A stretch of 9,147 nt of DNA from Maritalea sp047634455 (GTDB lineage: Bacteria > Pseudomonadota > Alphaproteobacteria > Rhizobiales > Devosiaceae), in contig NZ_JBLIAI010000084.1 of assembly GCF_047634455.1 (NCBI RefSeq), positions 1 through 9,147 of the forward strand, given 5' to 3'. The position numbers and the translations under genes were made by a program. The notes beneath the pieces are model-generated. The model ran no database searches and had not been told where the DNA came from. It was given only the letters and a program-made list of their open reading frames with translations. Shown here piece after piece: positions 1-6,595 of this stretch. Position 1 is the stretch's first letter. Each line of letters begins with the position of its first letter.

Positions 1-398
1 AACAAACGCTTTAAAACGTCATGCCCTTTTTTGCCAACACAAAGAATTTTGACGGTCTTGCCTTTAGCCATCAACGCATTTGCGTGATCACGGGCAAGCC
101 GTGCAATTGACGAGTTAAAGCCGCCACAAAGACCGCGTTCTGCCGATGCAACAATTAGCAAATGTGTTTGATCATTACCGTTTCCACCAAGTAACTTAGG
201 TGCATCCTCACGGCCCTTATAGGCCGCGGCCAAACTGGCGAGCACATCGTTCATGCGCTCTGCGTATGGCCGGGCACTTTCAGCATTATCTTGCGCACGG
301 CGCAGCTTCGCAGCTGCAACCATTTGCATAGCCTTGGTGATCTTCTGGGTCGACTTGACCGAAGATATCCGGTTTTTCAGGTCCTTCAATGAGGGCAT
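1..398 (-). CDS. atpG: ATP synthase F1 subunit gamma, 5' part (cut by window edge)
   Basis: This is the N-terminal 132 codons of the gamma subunit, the central rotor shaft of F1F0-ATP synthase on the cytoplasmic face of the inner membrane. It couples proton-driven rotation of the c-ring to catalysis in the alpha3beta3 head. The translation starts MPSLKDLKNRI and continues with STQKITKAMQMVAAAKL, the typical conserved N-terminal helix of gamma, and later LLIVASAERGLCGGFNSS, the conserved core just after it. The family is usually about 290 residues, so less than half is present and the rest lies beyond position 1. The ATG at 398-396 has purine-rich SD sequence before it (AAGGAG at 414-409, and GAGGTG closer in). 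It lies 34 nt after the atpA stop, as expected for one atp operon. The conserved C-terminal gamma helix cannot be checked here. Identification is confident from sequence and context. Confidence 0.96.
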   Translation of the reverse strand, partial: MPSLKDLKNRISSVKSTQKITKAMQMVAAAKLRRAQDNAESARPYAERMNDVLASLAAAYKGREDAPKLLGGNGNDQTHLLIVASAERGLCGGFNSSIARLARDHANALMAKGKTVKILCVGKKGHDVLKRL

Positions 399-416
399 AG
401 CACCTCAGCTCCTTGT

Positions 417-431
417 CAAAACCTAGTTTTG
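417..431. repeat. Short inverted repeat in the atpA-atpG gap
   Basis: Perfect 6-bp arms CAAAAC and GTTTTG are separated by 3 nt. They begin two bases after the atpA stop codon and sit just before the atpG ribosome binding site. In the atp mRNA this could form a weak hairpin with a triloop between the two cistrons. The arms are A/T-rich, so stability is low and the arrangement may be chance. No T-run follows, so it is not a terminator. Confidence 0.4.
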
Positions 432-432
432 C

Positions 433-1965
433 TTAACCTGCAAAAGTCTTGGCGAACCCGCCAATAGCTGCATGCAATTTCTCACGTGTGTCGTCAGAAA
501 TGGCTTTTTCTTTTGCAATCGTTGCAAGCAAATCTTTGTGTTTGCCACGTAGTGCACCAAGCAAGCCTTGCTCAAATTTTTGCACATCACGAACGCTAAC
601 AGCATCGATGTAGCCTTCAACGCCAGCAAAAATCACAGCAACTTGCTCTTCAGATTTAAGCGGCGAGAATTGTGGTTGCTTTAACAGCTCCACCAAACGC
701 GCACCACGGTTCAACATTTTTTGCGTCGCCGCATCAAGGTCAGAACCGAACTGAGCAAACGCCGCCATCTCACGATACTGGGCCAATTCACCCTTAACCG
801 AACCAGCAACTTGCTTCATCGCTTTAATCTGCGCGGATGAACCCACACGAGAAACCGACAGACCAACGTTCACCGCCGGACGGATACCTTGGAAGAACAA
901 GTCTGTTTCCAAGAAGATCTGACCATCCGTGATCGAAATCACGTTCGTCGGAATATAAGCTGACACGTCGTTCGCTTGAGTTTCAATGATCGGCAAAGCG
1001 GTCAAAGAACCTGAACCGTGATCTTCGTTCAATTTCGCCGCGCGTTCGAGCAAACGTGAGTGAAGATAGAAAACGTCACCAGGATAAGCTTCACGTCCAG
1101 GTGGACGACGAAGAAGCAGTGACATTTGACGGTAAGCCACAGCTTGCTTTGAAAGATCGTCATAACCAATCACAGCATGCATACCATTGTCGCGGAAATA
1201 TTCGCCCATGGTACAACCGGTAAACGGCGCTAAGAACTGCATCGGAGCAGGATCGGAAGCGGTCGCGGCAACAACGATAGAATATTCCATCGCGCCAGCG
1301 TCTTCTAAGGTCTTTACGAACTGCGCAACAGTTGAGCGCTTTTGGCCAACCGCAACATAGATACAATAAAGTTTTTCGCTCTCGTCAGTACCTTGGTGCG
1401 CAGGCTTTTGGTTCAAGAATGTATCAAGAAGAATAGCTGTTTTACCCGTTTGGCGGTCACCAATGATCAATTCGCGTTGGCCACGGCCAATCGGGATCAT
1501 CGCATCAACAGCTTTCAGGCCAGTCGACATTGGCTCATGCACAGACTTACGTGGCAAAATGCCAGGTGCCTTAACATCCACAAGCTTACGTGTTTTTGAC
1601 TTGATTGGGCCCTTGCCATCAATTGGGTTGCCCAAACCGTCAACAACGCGACCAAGCAATTCTTTGCCAACTGGAACGTCAACAATTGCGCCTGTACGCT
1701 TAACGGTGTCACCTTCTTTAATGGCACGGTCAGAACCAAAGATAACAACGCCTACATTGTCAGCTTCAAGGTTCAACGCCATCCCTTTAATGCCGCCTGG
1801 GAACTCAACGAGCTCACCAGCCTGAACATTATCAAGGCCGTAAACACGAGCAATACCGTCACCGACGGAGAGAACTTGCCCAACTTCTGAGACTTGCGCC
1901 TCTTTCCCAAAATCCTTGATTTGATCTTTGAGAATGGCAGAAATTTCTGCAGCTTTAATATCCAT
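433..1965 (-). CDS. atpA: ATP synthase F1 subunit alpha
   Basis: Full-length 510-residue alpha subunit, the regulatory nucleotide-binding subunit that alternates with beta in the F1 head of the membrane-bound ATP synthase. The N-terminal beta-barrel region (about residues 25-95, with VLSVGDGIARVYGL) is followed by the nucleotide-binding domain. That domain has the Walker A motif GDRQTGKT at 169-176, the PIIETQANDVSAYIPT segment at about 325-340, and the family signature PAVNVGLSVS at 363-372. Arg373 directly after the signature matches the conserved arginine that reaches into the neighbouring catalytic site. The C-terminal helical domain is complete. Length is normal for the family. The ATG at 1965-1963 overlaps the atpH stop by one base (TAATG) and has AAAGAGG seven bases upstream inside atpH, so translation is probably coupled to atpH. 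It belongs to the atpH-atpA-atpG operon. No missing key residues or frameshift were seen. Confidence 0.98.
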   Translation of the reverse strand: MDIKAAEISAILKDQIKDFGKEAQVSEVGQVLSVGDGIARVYGLDNVQAGELVEFPGGIKGMALNLEADNVGVVIFGSDRAIKEGDTVKRTGAIVDVPVGKELLGRVVDGLGNPIDGKGPIKSKTRKLVDVKAPGILPRKSVHEPMSTGLKAVDAMIPIGRGQRELIIGDRQTGKTAILLDTFLNQKPAHQGTDESEKLYCIYVAVGQKRSTVAQFVKTLEDAGAMEYSIVVAATASDPAPMQFLAPFTGCTMGEYFRDNGMHAVIGYDDLSKQAVAYRQMSLLLRRPPGREAYPGDVFYLHSRLLERAAKLNEDHGSGSLTALPIIETQANDVSAYIPTNVISITDGQIFLETDLFFQGIRPAVNVGLSVSRVGSSAQIKAMKQVAGSVKGELAQYREMAAFAQFGSDLDAATQKMLNRGARLVELLKQPQFSPLKSEEQVAVIFAGVEGYIDAVSVRDVQKFEQGLLGALRGKHKDLLATIAKEKAISDDTREKLHAAIGGFAKTFAG

Positions 1966-2525
1966 TAGCCGACCTCTTTCATCGCGATCTTCATGGCTGT
2001 CAATTTCGTCCTGAGCGAAGAATCGATCATTTGGGAACCAACCTTAACGATTAGTCCGCCAATCAGATCAGCATCCACATGCTGCTCAAGCGTGACATCC
2101 TTACCAATCTTCTCTTTGAGAGCCTTAGCAAGGCTGTCTTGGTGTGCTTTCGAAAGCGGTTGAGCAGAGGTAACCTCGGCGTGAACTTCACCCCGATCCT
2201 TTGCAGCAAGCGCTTTGAACTGAGAAATCATTGCAGGCAACGCGAACAAACGTTGGTTCTTTGCCACAAGATTTAAAAAATTTGCTGTCAGGCCCTTCAA
2301 TTTGGCCTTTTTGATCACTGCTTCCACCACAGCGCTTTTTTCTTCGCCTGAAATAACTGGGCTTTTCAAAAAGTCAGAGAAATCTGTGCTGTCATTGATC
2401 AGCTTCAAAAGGCCGTCAAGTGCCTTTTCAACGCCCACAATGTCATTTGCATCCGACGCTAAATCAAACAGCGCCGCCGCATACGGACGGGCGATTGTTA
2501 CGAGAACTGAGTTTTGTGCGCTCAA
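1965..2525 (-). CDS. atpH: ATP synthase F1 subunit delta
   Basis: The delta subunit sits at the top of F1 and joins the alpha3beta3 head to the peripheral b-subunit stalk of ATP synthase. The N-terminal helical domain shows IARPYAAALFDLA. The C-terminal family signature spans 26 residues ending GSQMIDSSL and includes DADLIGGLIVKVG. The start is uncertain. The frame is open back to an ATG at 2609, giving 214 residues. That ATG has CCTCCTAACACC before it, which is not an SD sequence, and its first 28 codons resemble no delta N-terminus I know. The TTG at 2525-2523 gives MSAQNSVLVTIARPY and 186 residues, the usual alphaproteobacterial length, and is preferred here. Its SD is weak: GAGG lies too close and GGGG about ten bases upstream. 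The stop overlaps the atpA start by one base. Product identity is secure; the exact N-terminus is not. Confidence 0.93.
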   Translation of the reverse strand: MSAQNSVLVTIARPYAAALFDLASDANDIVGVEKALDGLLKLINDSTDFSDFLKSPVISGEEKSAVVEAVIKKAKLKGLTANFLNLVAKNQRLFALPAMISQFKALAAKDRGEVHAEVTSAQPLSKAHQDSLAKALKEKIGKDVTLEQHVDADLIGGLIVKVGSQMIDSSLRTKLTAMKIAMKEVG

Positions 2526-2615
2526 AGCCTCTATACCCCAATCAAATGCAAAAATTCGTCTTACCTGTCCCGTCGAGCGACCGCCCGCAAAACCGGCACG
2601 AATTTTCATGGTGTT

Positions 2616-2640
2616 AGGAGGCTGACGTTTCCGTCCTCCT
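2616..2640 (-). promoter_or_regulatory. Hairpin in the atp operon leader
   Basis: Read on the minus strand, AGGAG then GACG pair with CGTC then CTCCT. The loop is GAAA, a GNRA-type tetraloop, and there is a 3-nt bulge (AGC) on the 3' side. The 5' arm contains AGGAGG, a full SD-like sequence, and the 3' arm its complement, ending seven bases before the ATG at 2609. No start codon lies at normal distance from this AGGAGG. The structure could shield or position the leader for translation of atpH, or stabilise the mRNA. The pairing is seen in the sequence; any regulatory role is inference. Confidence 0.5.
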
Positions 2641-2668
2641 CAGATATGGCGCACCGTCTACCATAAGC

Positions 2669-2697
2669 ATTTAGGCCGTGCAATAGACCTAAGGCAA
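2669..2697 (-). promoter_or_regulatory. Candidate promoter for atpH-atpA-atpG
   Basis: On the minus strand, TTGCCT (2697-2692) is followed after exactly 17 bp by CTAAAT (2674-2669). Both are partial matches to the housekeeping consensus. It lies in the 174-bp gap between the priA stop and the first possible atpH start, where an operon promoter is expected because atp genes need far more expression than priA. The rest of this gap (2610-2783) holds no gene I can support. Read-through from priA is also possible, since no clear terminator follows priA. Confidence 0.35.
2671..2692. repeat. Inverted repeat in the atp upstream region
   Basis: On the minus strand, TTAGGTC and GGCCTAA flank an 8-nt loop. 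The arms pair over 7 bp with one G-U wobble if transcribed. As DNA it is a near-perfect dyad lying between the -35 and -10 boxes of the candidate atp promoter and covering part of the -10 box. It could be an operator or a leader hairpin. Arms this short can also arise by chance. Confidence 0.4.
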
Positions 2698-2731
2698 AAA
2701 TGGGGTAGACTCATTTGTCGCAGGGCACTTT

Positions 2732-2748
2732 TTGTGAATTTTACACAA
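2732..2748. repeat. 17-bp dyad in the priA-atpH gap
   Basis: TTGTG and CACAA flank a 7-bp A/T centre. The form is operator-like and superficially recalls CRP/FNR-type dyads, but the spacing and half-sites do not match those consensus sites cleanly. It lies upstream of the candidate atp promoter, where an activator could bind, and downstream of priA. No T-run accompanies it, so it is a poor intrinsic terminator. It is seen directly in the sequence; function is unknown. Confidence 0.35.
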
Positions 2749-2783
2749 GGATTGGCCATAACTGAGTAAAATACGAACAAAGA

Positions 2784-4964
2784 TCAATAAAAACTCATCG
2801 GGTCGATATCAACCTGCACCCGCAAATTGCCCGTCACCTTTGGCCCCTCAGTCAGCCAAAAGCGCACATAGCCCGACAAATCGAAATGTTTATCGGCCTG
2901 CACCAAAAGCCTGACCCGATGTCGCCCGCGCACCATGGCCACCGGCGCATCAGCGGGACCGAATAATTTTAGTTTTGCCTCGTCAGGGGCTTTGGGGGCC
3001 ATCACCGCCAACCCACGCGCATGACCAAACGCCACATCATGTTCAGTGGCCGAAACGATCAACGCAGCCAATCGCCCAAACGGCGGCAAACCAACCGATT
3101 CTCGCGCCTTTAACTCATGTTTGTAGAACGCTTCGCGATCACCGCGCACCATCGCCTGCATCACCGCGTGCTCTGGCACATAGGTTTGCAAAAATGCCCG
3201 CCCCGCTTTACCGATTCGCCCGGCCCGGCCTGTCACCTGTGTCAGAATTTGAAACGTTTTTTCCGCGGCTCGCGGATCGCCATGCGCCAACCCCAAGTCT
3301 GCATCCAACACGCCGACCAAGTTTAGCTTCGGGAAATGGTGGCCCTTCGCAACCAACTGGGTGCCGATGATTAAATCATAATCACCGCGCGCAATCTCTT
3401 CAAACCGTTCGCGGGCCGCAACAATCCCCCCCATATCAGACGAAAGGATAACACGCCTTGCGTCCGGAAAACGCCGTGCAGCTTCTTCAGCTATACGCTC
3501 AATACCCGGCCCAATGGGAATCAGTGATTCTTCAGCGCCGCACTCTTTGCATGTTTTTGGTTTTTGCACCTCATGCCCGCAATGGTGACATGACAACACC
3601 CCCCGAAAGCGATGTTCCACCAACCATGCCGAACAATCCGGGCATTGATATTGATAGCCACAATCGCGGCATAGGGTCAGCGGCGCATAGCCGCGTCGAT
3701 TGAGGAACAGCAAAACCTGTTCTTTTTTGTCCAATGCGCCAAATATCTCACGCGCCAGCCTAGGTGCGATCCACTCGCCCTTTTCCGGACCTTCTTCTTT
3801 CATGTCAATCGCTGTAATGTCTGGCATTTTCGCATCGGCAAACCGCCCAAGCATCTTGACGTGAGTATAGCGACCCTGATCTGCATTGTTCCGGCTTTCA
3901 ACCGAAGGCGTGGCGGAAGACAGAATCACCCGCGCATTTGCCAAATGCGCCCGCACGACGGCCATGTCCCGCGCATGGTAGTTCACCCGATCCGCTTGCT
4001 TGAACGCGGTGTCATGTTCTTCATCGATCACAATCAACCCAAGATCAGGATAGGGTAAAAAAAGTGCCGAACGCGCCCCAACCACCGCCTGCACCTTGCC
4101 CCGCGCAATAGATCGCCACATCCGCGCCCGTTGTACTGGCGTCATATCCGAATGCCACTCGCCAGGTTTTGCACCGAATCGGTCCTCAAACCGCTTCAAA
4201 AACGTGTGGGTTAGGGCGATCTCGGGCAGCAAGATCACCGCCTGCCGACCCACGCGCAAACAATCGGCCACCGCTTCAAAGAACACTTCGGTTTTACCAG
4301 ACCCAGTGACCCCATCGAGCAACGCGACACCAAATTCATGTGGGTCATGCGCGCGCAACAGTTCAAGCGCTGCTTGTTGCTCATCATTTAATTGCATTGG
4401 CGCAAAGTCAAAATCAGGCGGATGAACAATTGGCGGCGGCGGCACAAAGCTTTGTTCCAGCGCCCCAATCTTTACCATCCCCTCAATCACAGATGGGCTG
4501 ACACCAGTTTCCCCAATTAGCGCCCGTTTTTGCCAAGCAAACCCATCTTGCATCACATCAATCACCCGCTGTCGAGCAGATGTCATCCGCTCCGGCAACG
4601 TTCCTGAAAACCGGTAAACCGCAATTGGTTTGTCTTCGCCAAAGGCTTCGGGCGAACGCAAGACCCCACGCAACACCATGCCCGGCTGTGCCAACGTATA
4701 TTTGGCAATCCAATCCACCAGCTTGATCAGCTCTTCGGTCAAGGGCGGCGTATCAAACGCAAGATCAATATCTTTGAGCCGATTGTGTGCCACTTGATCT
4801 TTTGGCTCACCCCACACAACGCCCATGACCTTGCGCGGCCCCAGCGGCACCTGAACAACAGAGCCGCGCATAACCTGCATCCCTTCAGGCACACGATAGG
4901 AATAGGGTCCATCAACCGCCACGCTGACCATCACTGAAACAATGTCGGACGAGATTTGGCCCAT
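2784..4964 (-). CDS. priA: Primosomal protein N' (replication restart helicase PriA)
   Basis: A 726-residue 3'-to-5' superfamily 2 DNA helicase. It recognises stalled or collapsed forks and D-loops and reloads the replicative helicase. The N-terminal 3'-flap-binding domain (about 1-105) contains VPLGPRKVMGVVW. The helicase core has Walker A GVTGSGKT at 218-225, PEIALT at 247-252, DEEH at 314-317 and motif VI QVTGRAGR at 576-583. Between the helicase lobes is the zinc-binding region with all eight cysteines in four CxxC pairs (C432/435, C441/444, C459/462, C472/475). Length is normal and no key residue is missing. The ATG at 4964 has only a weak SD (AGAAAG). Met12 is an alternative start but would cut into the first strand. 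It is divergent from xerC and followed on the same strand by the atp operon, an arrangement I recall from other Alphaproteobacteria. Confidence 0.97.
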   Translation of the reverse strand: MGQISSDIVSVMVSVAVDGPYSYRVPEGMQVMRGSVVQVPLGPRKVMGVVWGEPKDQVAHNRLKDIDLAFDTPPLTEELIKLVDWIAKYTLAQPGMVLRGVLRSPEAFGEDKPIAVYRFSGTLPERMTSARQRVIDVMQDGFAWQKRALIGETGVSPSVIEGMVKIGALEQSFVPPPPIVHPPDFDFAPMQLNDEQQAALELLRAHDPHEFGVALLDGVTGSGKTEVFFEAVADCLRVGRQAVILLPEIALTHTFLKRFEDRFGAKPGEWHSDMTPVQRARMWRSIARGKVQAVVGARSALFLPYPDLGLIVIDEEHDTAFKQADRVNYHARDMAVVRAHLANARVILSSATPSVESRNNADQGRYTHVKMLGRFADAKMPDITAIDMKEEGPEKGEWIAPRLAREIFGALDKKEQVLLFLNRRGYAPLTLCRDCGYQYQCPDCSAWLVEHRFRGVLSCHHCGHEVQKPKTCKECGAEESLIPIGPGIERIAEEAARRFPDARRVILSSDMGGIVAARERFEEIARGDYDLIIGTQLVAKGHHFPKLNLVGVLDADLGLAHGDPRAAEKTFQILTQVTGRAGRIGKAGRAFLQTYVPEHAVMQAMVRGDREAFYKHELKARESVGLPPFGRLAALIVSATEHDVAFGHARGLAVMAPKAPDEAKLKLFGPADAPVAMVRGRHRVRLLVQADKHFDLSGYVRFWLTEGPKVTGNLRVQVDIDPMSFY

Positions 4965-5058
4965 GAGCTACTTTCTAAGAATCGATTGGGACACCAAGCC
5001 TAAAACGTGAGCGGCAAAAAAACGAGCATGATTTCAATTTTGGTAAGTTTGCACGCCG

Positions 5059-5064
5059 TATAAT
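5059..5064 (+). promoter_or_regulatory. Candidate -10 box of xerC (leaderless transcript)
   Basis: A perfect TATAAT ends six bases before the xerC ATG. With the usual 6-7 bp from -10 box to start of transcription, the first transcribed base would be the A of the ATG at 5071. That gives an mRNA without a 5' leader. No SD sequence is seen before the ATG, which agrees with this. The -35 region is poor: the hexamer at 17-bp spacing is AATTTT. The rest of the 106-bp priA-xerC gap shows no other clear element, and I could not place a convincing priA promoter in it. Confidence 0.45.
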
Positions 5065-5070
5065 GCGGCC

Positions 5071-6000
5071 ATGAACGATGTGCTGATCAACAAAGACAAA
5101 AAAGTTGCGCGTTGCTTATCCCAATGGCAGGACGAATTATCCTCGCTTCGACGGCTGAGCGACAAGACCCTTGTTGCCTACGATCGTGATGTGGAGCAAA
5201 TGCTCACTTTCTTCACCACCCATTTGGGTGCGCCCGTATCTGTAAGTGCACTCAACGAACTCACGCCCGCCGATTGGCGCGGCTTCATGTCAAACCGTCG
5301 TCAAACCGGGGTCGGTAACGCCACCATGGCGCGCGGCCTGTCTGGGATCAAAAGCTTCTTTGCGTTTCTTGAAAAAGAAGGCCATGCCCACGCCGATAGT
5401 TTAGCCGCCATTAAAGCGCCAAAGAAAAAGCAAAGCCTGCCCAAAGCGCTCACCGCAATTGACGCCAAAAAGCTCGTCGAACAAGGGGTCACGCACGAAG
5501 ACGACCCCTGGATCGCCGCCCGCGATGTCGCCGTAATGGCTCTATGTTACGGCGCGGGCCTACGGATTTCAGAAGCGCTGGCGCTGACCGCAAATGATTT
5601 AGACAGTGACAATCTGCGTATTAACGGCAAGGGTGGCAAAGTGCGCATGGTGCCAATACTACCTGCCATTCGTCACGCCATCGAAGATTATCAAAACCGT
5701 TGCCCTTATCATCCGGATACCGACGTCCCGATTTTCCGTGGCGCACGTGGCGGACCGCTTAGCCCACGTCTGGTGCAGCTAAAAATGCAAAAACTGCGTT
5801 CAGCCTTCGGTCTGCCCAACTCAGCAACCCCCCACGCCCTGCGCCACAGCTTTGCAACACATCTATTGGCAGGCGGCGGCGATCTGCGCTCAATTCAAGA
5901 ATTGCTCGGCCATGCATCCCTGTCGACCACGCAGATCTACACAAAAGTCGACACCGCTCAATTGATGGACGCCTATCTCAAAGCGCACCCAAGGTCTTAA
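5071..6000 (+). CDS. xerC: Tyrosine recombinase XerC
   Basis: A 309-residue site-specific recombinase of the Xer type. With XerD it acts at the chromosomal dif site to resolve chromosome dimers before cell division. The N-terminal SAM-like core-binding domain (about 14-115) shows LSDKTLVAYDRDVEQML and ATMARGLSGIKSFFAFLEKEG. The catalytic domain (about 125-305) carries the full active site: Arg165 in GLRISEAL, Lys187 in GKGGK, His255 and Arg258 in HALRHSFATHLL, His281 in LLGHASLSTTQIY, and the nucleophile Tyr290. The C-terminus YLKAHPRS and the position beside priA suggest XerC and not XerD. That split is by similarity from memory, so XerD remains possible. Length is standard for Xer proteins and longer divergent phage integrases do not fit. 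It starts at ATG 5071 without an SD, probably as a leaderless mRNA. Confidence 0.93.
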   Translation: MNDVLINKDKKVARCLSQWQDELSSLRRLSDKTLVAYDRDVEQMLTFFTTHLGAPVSVSALNELTPADWRGFMSNRRQTGVGNATMARGLSGIKSFFAFLEKEGHAHADSLAAIKAPKKKQSLPKALTAIDAKKLVEQGVTHEDDPWIAARDVAVMALCYGAGLRISEALALTANDLDSDNLRINGKGGKVRMVPILPAIRHAIEDYQNRCPYHPDTDVPIFRGARGGPLSPRLVQLKMQKLRSAFGLPNSATPHALRHSFATHLLAGGGDLRSIQELLGHASLSTTQIYTKVDTAQLMDAYLKAHPRS

Positions 6001-6100
6001 GTCTCTGTAGGGCATTAATTTTCTCATCTCACTTATCCTGGGCCAACGCGCATTATAAGCAAAAGGATCACAGGGACAGCACCTGAAATGTCCAATCATC

Positions 6101-6133
6101 GTTTCTTGCAAATGAAAAGCATTTGCAAGAAAC
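6101..6133. repeat. Perfect 33-bp inverted repeat before the membrane protein gene
   Basis: The arms GTTTCTTGCAAATG (6101-6114) and CATTTGCAAGAAAC (6120-6133) are perfect complements over 14 bp and enclose the loop AAAAG. It lies 100 bp after the xerC stop and 57 bp before the next ATG. A T-rich tail (CCGTTTTGTTTG) follows on the plus strand, so it may be the intrinsic terminator of xerC, though the stem is A/T-rich and the T-run is interrupted. Alternatively it is an operator dyad with TGCAAAT/ATTTGCA half-sites, since its right arm overlaps a candidate -35 box. The repeat itself is certain; the function is open. Confidence 0.92.
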
Positions 6134-6151
6134 CGTTTTGTTTGACAAAAT
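6123..6151 (+). promoter_or_regulatory. Candidate promoter of the small membrane protein gene
   Basis: TTGCAA (6123-6128) and CAAAAT (6146-6151) are separated by 17 bp, each matching four of six consensus positions. Transcription would begin near 6158, leaving a leader of about 33 nt. The -35 box lies within the right arm of the 33-bp dyad, so a protein bound there would compete with RNA polymerase. A perfect TTGACA at 6142-6147 is a second -35 candidate, but no usable -10 box lies at proper distance. The first part of this gap, 6001-6100, holds nothing I can identify. Confidence 0.3.
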
Positions 6152-6190
6152 GGAGCTGGCAATTTCCCTGAAACAGAAACGAGAGGCAAT

Positions 6191-6595
6191 ATGTACTTCC
6201 CATTCGTCACAGACGGCACGAGCGCAGTACAATTAACCATGTTTTTCGCATGTGTACTGATGGGGCTGTCGCACATCATGCAGCCCGAAATGTGGGAAGA
6301 CTATTTCACCAAGCTGCATCAAAGTGGCAACATAGCCATCATCACCCGTACTTTCACATTGGAACTGTGGCCAGCTCTGATCGTTGTGGCATTTCACCAA
6401 GTCTGGTCTGGCCCGGCGATTGTACTGACCGTCTACGGTTGGGCGCTAACACTCAAATGCACGGTTTCAATTCTCTTCCCTCATATCGGCATGCGCTCGC
6501 TTGAAAAGGCGCAACGCGGTGGAAGTACATTTATATTCGCTGGCATTGCCTTGATTGGCGTTGGCATAAGCGCGGGTTGGGCATTGTTATTCTAA
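6191..6595 (+). CDS. Small four-helix membrane protein of unknown function
   Basis: A 134-residue hydrophobic protein that I cannot assign to a named family. Four membrane segments are likely at about 12-30, 55-72, 75-96 and 112-132. Between the first two is a polar stretch with LSHIMQPEMWEDYFTKLHQSG (residues 26-46, the motif being the His28, Pro32, Trp35 and Phe39 pattern). Histidines at 28, 69 and 98 lie near predicted membrane ends and might face a ligand or metal, but this is speculation. There is no cleavable signal peptide. The ATG at 6191 has a good SD (GAGAGG at 6181-6186, 4 bp spacing), so it is a real gene and not a shadow frame. It stands alone between xerC and argE, behind a strong inverted repeat. 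I recall similar LSH-x-P-x-W small membrane proteins in other bacteria, but no function. Confidence 0.85.
   Translation: MYFPFVTDGTSAVQLTMFFACVLMGLSHIMQPEMWEDYFTKLHQSGNIAIITRTFTLELWPALIVVAFHQVWSGPAIVLTVYGWALTLKCTVSILFPHIGMRSLEKAQRGGSTFIFAGIALIGVGISAGWALLF

Noticed and set aside
2302..2625. 107-codon plus-strand frame opposite atpH
   Set aside because: It mirrors the delta subunit frame. It ends in the atp leader but has no promoter, SD or motif.
2700..2783. Intrinsic terminator after priA
   Set aside because: The only dyad here (TTGTG/CACAA) is short and A/T-rich and has no following T-run on the minus strand.
2975..3370. 131-codon plus-strand frame inside priA
   Set aside because: A shadow of the PriA helicase and C-terminal coding sequence; Pro/His-rich translation with no SD.
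5071..6000. The tyrosine recombinase as a sign of an integrated mobile element
   Set aside because: It has standard Xer length and motifs, sits beside priA in a housekeeping setting, and there is no tRNA, attachment-site repeat or phage gene nearby.
5890..6279. 129-codon minus-strand frame spanning the end of xerC, the gap and the start of the membrane protein gene
   Set aside because: It overlaps two well-supported genes at both ends, has no SD and its translation shows no family motif or consistent composition. The open frame through the gap is best explained by chance.
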